DNA from: Psychrobacter sp. FME6
Lineage (GTDB): Bacteria > Pseudomonadota > Gammaproteobacteria > Pseudomonadales > Moraxellaceae
Assembly: GCF_014861365.1 (NCBI RefSeq)
Contig: NZ_RRYW01000020.1
Coordinates: 1 to 39,025 of the forward strand
Direction: 5' to 3'
DNA: 39,025 nucleotides
In this document: positions 36,904 to 39,025 of the stretch, in pieces
Position numbering within the stretch: the stretch's first letter is position 1
Layout of the letters: every line of letters starts with the position of its first letter
Translations under genes and position numbers: made by a program
Notes under the pieces: model-generated
Seen by the model: only the letters and a program-made list of their open reading frames with translations
The model's database searches: none
What the model was told of the DNA's origin: nothing

Positions 36904-37050
36904 GTATAGCCAGTCCTAAATAAAAGCAATACAAGTATTATAACGCGCTACTGGGATGAATTTTTCTTGCTTGTTGTGCCTACGCCGACAAAGGCTGCGA
37001 ATAATTAATCCCAGTAGCGCTGTACTCTTTTAAAATTGGATCGACTATAC
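36904..37050. repeat. Palindromic interspersed repeat, copy B
   Basis: This 147-bp element lies between nuoN and its terminator. Terminal inverted repeats are GTATAGCCAGTCC (36904-36916) against GGATCGACTATAC (37038-37050). The inner hairpin has left arm GCGCTACTGGGATGAAT (36945-36961) and right arm ATTAATCCCAGTAGCGC (37004-37020), 16 of 17 paired. The loop holds TTCTTGCTTGTTGTGC and GACAAAGGCTGCG, matching copy A. It could also be transcribed as part of the nuoN 3' UTR. Confidence 0.85.
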
Positions 37051-37090
37051 GCTGATACGGCTACTCATCGGATGTTACGGTTAGAAAACC

Positions 37091-37131
37091 AAGATGCGCC
37101 CGCTTTATGATAAGCTTGGCGCATCTTTTTT
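37091..37131 (+). terminator. Rho-independent terminator of the nuo operon
   Basis: AAGATGCGCC (37091-37100) pairs perfectly with GGCGCATCTT (37118-37127), with the T run extending to 37131. It ends the nuo transcript 60 bp before the reductase gene, which therefore needs its own promoter. Confidence 0.92.
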
Positions 37132-37191
37132 GTTGGTACGTTCTAACTTTCTATAACAATAAATAGCAGTAAAATAGGGTGGTTAATTATT

Positions 37192-38034
37192 ATGAGTGAC
37201 AATATTCAAACGGTAACCGTGCTTAGCAAAACCACTTGGACACCAAACTTATTTAGCTTTACCGTCAGTCGTCCTGATAGTTTTAAGTTTACGGCGGGTC
37301 AATTTGTGCGTTTGGGCGTTAATCCCAGTCAGCTACAGTATTATAAGCAGCAAGCAGAAGTATCGGGTGCAGCCATGGAGGAGGTGGCTGATGAGGCATT
37401 GAACGAGGACATCTTTCGCGCTTATTCGATTGTCTCTTCGCCCTTTGATGAGGTGTTAGAATTCTTCTCTATCGTGATTCCGGATGGTGCATTTACCTCG
37501 CAGCTGCAACACCTGCAAGTAGGTGATGAGCTGCTACTTAATACCATGCCATTTGGGTTTTTAACCTTAGCCCGATATCAAAAACCTCTGCCAAAAGATT
37601 TATGGCTACTGGCGACTGGTACTGGACTAGCGCCATTTTTGTCCATGTTACAGGATTTGAAGACATGGGAAGATTATGAGCATATCGTATTGGCCTATAG
37701 CGCACGCTCGCTAGAAGAGCTGGCCTATATCGAAAAGATTCAAAGCTTGCAAGAAGACTTTGGTTCGTTGGTTGAGAGTCCAGCGAAGTTAACATTCATC
37801 CCAATCGTCACCCGTGAGCCTGTCGAAGGCGCACTGACAGAACGTCTGCCCAAGTTACTATTGGATGGTACGCTGCAAGAGCGAGTAGGGGTGGCACTGG
37901 ATATCGATAGCACGCATGCCATGCTGTGCGGCAACCCCGACATGGTAGAAGACACCAAAGAGGCGTTAAAAACACTGGGTTTGGTAATGAATCGTCGAGG
38001 GGAAGGTAATATTGCAGTAGAGAATTACTGGTAG
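37192..38034 (+). CDS. fpr: Ferredoxin--NADP(+) reductase
   Basis: This 280-residue FAD enzyme transfers electrons between NADPH and ferredoxin or flavodoxin. The FAD-binding motif is RAYSIVSSP (76-84), the NADP-binding motif is ATGTGLAPF (141-149), and CGNPDMVEDT is near 247. The C-terminus ends in an aromatic residue (ENYW), as in the bacterial FPR class. A polar insert at about 47-75, before the FAD motif, makes it longer than the ~258-residue relatives. AGGGTGG lies upstream of the ATG. It is separate from the nuo operon (terminator between them) and convergent with the next gene. Confidence 0.92.
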   Translation: MSDNIQTVTVLSKTTWTPNLFSFTVSRPDSFKFTAGQFVRLGVNPSQLQYYKQQAEVSGAAMEEVADEALNEDIFRAYSIVSSPFDEVLEFFSIVIPDGAFTSQLQHLQVGDELLLNTMPFGFLTLARYQKPLPKDLWLLATGTGLAPFLSMLQDLKTWEDYEHIVLAYSARSLEELAYIEKIQSLQEDFGSLVESPAKLTFIPIVTREPVEGALTERLPKLLLDGTLQERVGVALDIDSTHAMLCGNPDMVEDTKEALKTLGLVMNRRGEGNIAVENYW

Positions 38035-38047
38035 ATGCATGGTTGGT

Positions 38048-38085
38048 TATAGCTATTACGTTTCATAAAAAATGTAATAGCTATA
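38048..38085. terminator. Bidirectional hairpin between convergent genes
   Basis: TATAGCTATTAC (38048-38059) pairs perfectly with GTAATAGCTATA (38074-38085). T tracts are short (GTGTTTT on the plus strand), so termination strength is uncertain, but the site between two convergent stop codons fits a shared terminator. Confidence 0.6.
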
Positions 38086-38090
38086 GTGTT

Positions 38091-38882
38091 TTAAACCTGA
38101 CTCGGTTCGGTCGCGTCATCTATTGGATGGATAGGGCCTTGCATCAGCTCAGGCTCATCATCATCGCCGATGATGTCTTCATTGCTACTGCCCGCTAGTA
38201 AATCACGATAATTAATTTGTGTTTTCAAAATCATTTGCTCTTCTTCAAGCTCGCCATAATTGACTTGGACTTTATGCAGAGTACTGATGATTTTTTTATT
38301 TTTCTTAAGCCAGCGATGGATATCCAGATAGATGACTTCATCTTTTGCGCGCGCGATATTGATATAAGACAGAATAAAGCCTAATGGGTCTTTTTTAAGG
38401 ACGCTGTGATAGAACCAGATAAAAAGCTTGATACCTTGACGTTTGATAATGGACTCACAGCGTAGGTTTAACACATCGGTATACGTCTGCTGACCGAAGA
38501 CAAAACGCTGTACATTGCGATCAAGCTGTACATGAATTAAGCTAAAGTTACTGGCCACTTCAATATAAATACCTGCCACATCAATCGTACAATATAAGCG
38601 AAACCAGTCATCGTGCATTTCAACGCGCAGCTCTAAGATGGCTTTGACATTGTCGGTGACGAATTTTTGCAGCGCATCGTTGACGTATTTTTGTGCAACA
38701 GGCAGCGCAAGCTCATCCTCAAACTTATCCGTTGTTTTATCATATATATTTTTGATAGATTGGGTGAGACGATCCCAACCACCACTAAATGATTCGTCGA
38801 AACGATAGCCGATATTCTCAAAAAACTCATCAAAATTATCTGAATTATTCACGTTATCACTCATGTTATCAAAGCTACTCAA
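38091..38882 (-). CDS. Unrecognised 263-residue protein with a TTG start
   Basis: I do not recognise a family. The N-terminal ~25 residues are Asn/Asp-rich. The core (about 30-215) is mixed alpha/beta with EDELALPVAQKYVNDALQKFV and LRVEMHDDWFRLYCTIDVAGIYIEV. It has a basic patch (RWLKKNKK), and the C-terminus is acidic (EDIIGDDDEPE). There is no signal peptide or clear membrane helix. The start is taken as TTG at 38882 because AAGGA lies 8 nt upstream; an ATG six codons later (38864) has no ribosome-binding site. A cytoplasmic protein is likely. The remaining 38883-39025 shows no gene. Confidence 0.75.
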   Translation of the reverse strand: MSSFDNMSDNVNNSDNFDEFFENIGYRFDESFSGGWDRLTQSIKNIYDKTTDKFEDELALPVAQKYVNDALQKFVTDNVKAILELRVEMHDDWFRLYCTIDVAGIYIEVASNFSLIHVQLDRNVQRFVFGQQTYTDVLNLRCESIIKRQGIKLFIWFYHSVLKKDPLGFILSYINIARAKDEVIYLDIHRWLKKNKKIISTLHKVQVNYGELEEEQMILKTQINYRDLLAGSSNEDIIGDDDEPELMQGPIHPIDDATEPSQV

Positions 38883-39025
38883 ACTTATTATCCTTATAGT
38901 TATAGGGTCGTTATCTAGCAGCAGATGTAAACTTGCTGATACTATCGTTATAAAACAGTATATATCAAAAGGCTGTGTTTTAATAATGTGTTGATTAATT
39001 TAATGATAGAATAATGGTGTTATAG

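Noticed and set aside
36883..37191. Undescribed gene between nuoN and the reductase
   Set aside because: The interval is fully explained by the palindromic repeat, the terminator and an upstream region; there is no coding frame.

Overview
The window looks like chromosomal DNA of a Moraxellaceae gammaproteobacterium, most probably Psychrobacter or a close relative. The grounds are a moderately AT-rich base composition, a fused nuoCD gene, the leuS-lptE-holA and dut-algC-argB neighbourhoods, and NuoA/NuoJ/NuoK/NuoG forms longer than in enterics. The genus is inferred from protein character and gene order; no database search was possible.

Layout. 1-548: the 5' part of an IS30-type transposase (minus strand, cut by the window edge) abutting half of a small inverted-repeat element. 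561-1318: three identical tRNA-Lys(UUU) genes in a 251-bp tandem array on the minus strand, with a likely promoter and terminator. 1464-4930: macB and macA (minus). 5214-5951: a LemA-like gene (plus), followed by an intact ~170-bp MITE-like element and a strong terminator. 6301-10946: leuS, lptE, holA (transcribed in that order on the minus strand). 11090-12109: an unrecognised membrane protein and an ArsC/YffB-type protein (plus). 12124-15905: dut, algC-like, argB and a small membrane protein (minus). 16019-19620: mgtE and rep (minus). 19621-20415: a long gap with the likely nuo leader. 20416-36882: the complete 13-gene complex I operon nuoA-B-CD-E-F-G-H-I-J-K-L-M-N (plus). 37192-38034: ferredoxin-NADP reductase (plus). 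38091-38882: an unrecognised protein (minus).

How the genes work together. The nuo operon encodes the whole proton-pumping NADH:quinone oxidoreductase: NuoE/F/G form the NADH dehydrogenase module, NuoB/CD/I the connecting module, and NuoA/H/J/K/L/M/N the membrane arm. MacA/MacB would form a tripartite efflux pump with an outer-membrane channel encoded elsewhere. LptE serves LPS export, HolA and Rep serve replication, Dut keeps dUTP low, and ArgB starts arginine synthesis.

The most notable structure is not a new gene cluster but small repeats. A palindromic element occurs in two full copies plus a fragment; its loop is conserved and two stem pairs have changed compensatorily. A second MITE-like family has one intact and one truncated copy. 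Short 12-15-bp tandem duplications sit in four intergenic spacers, two of them just before nuoB and nuoCD. Several Nuo subunits carry extra tails or insertions. I found no CRISPR array, phage, toxin-antitoxin or defence system.
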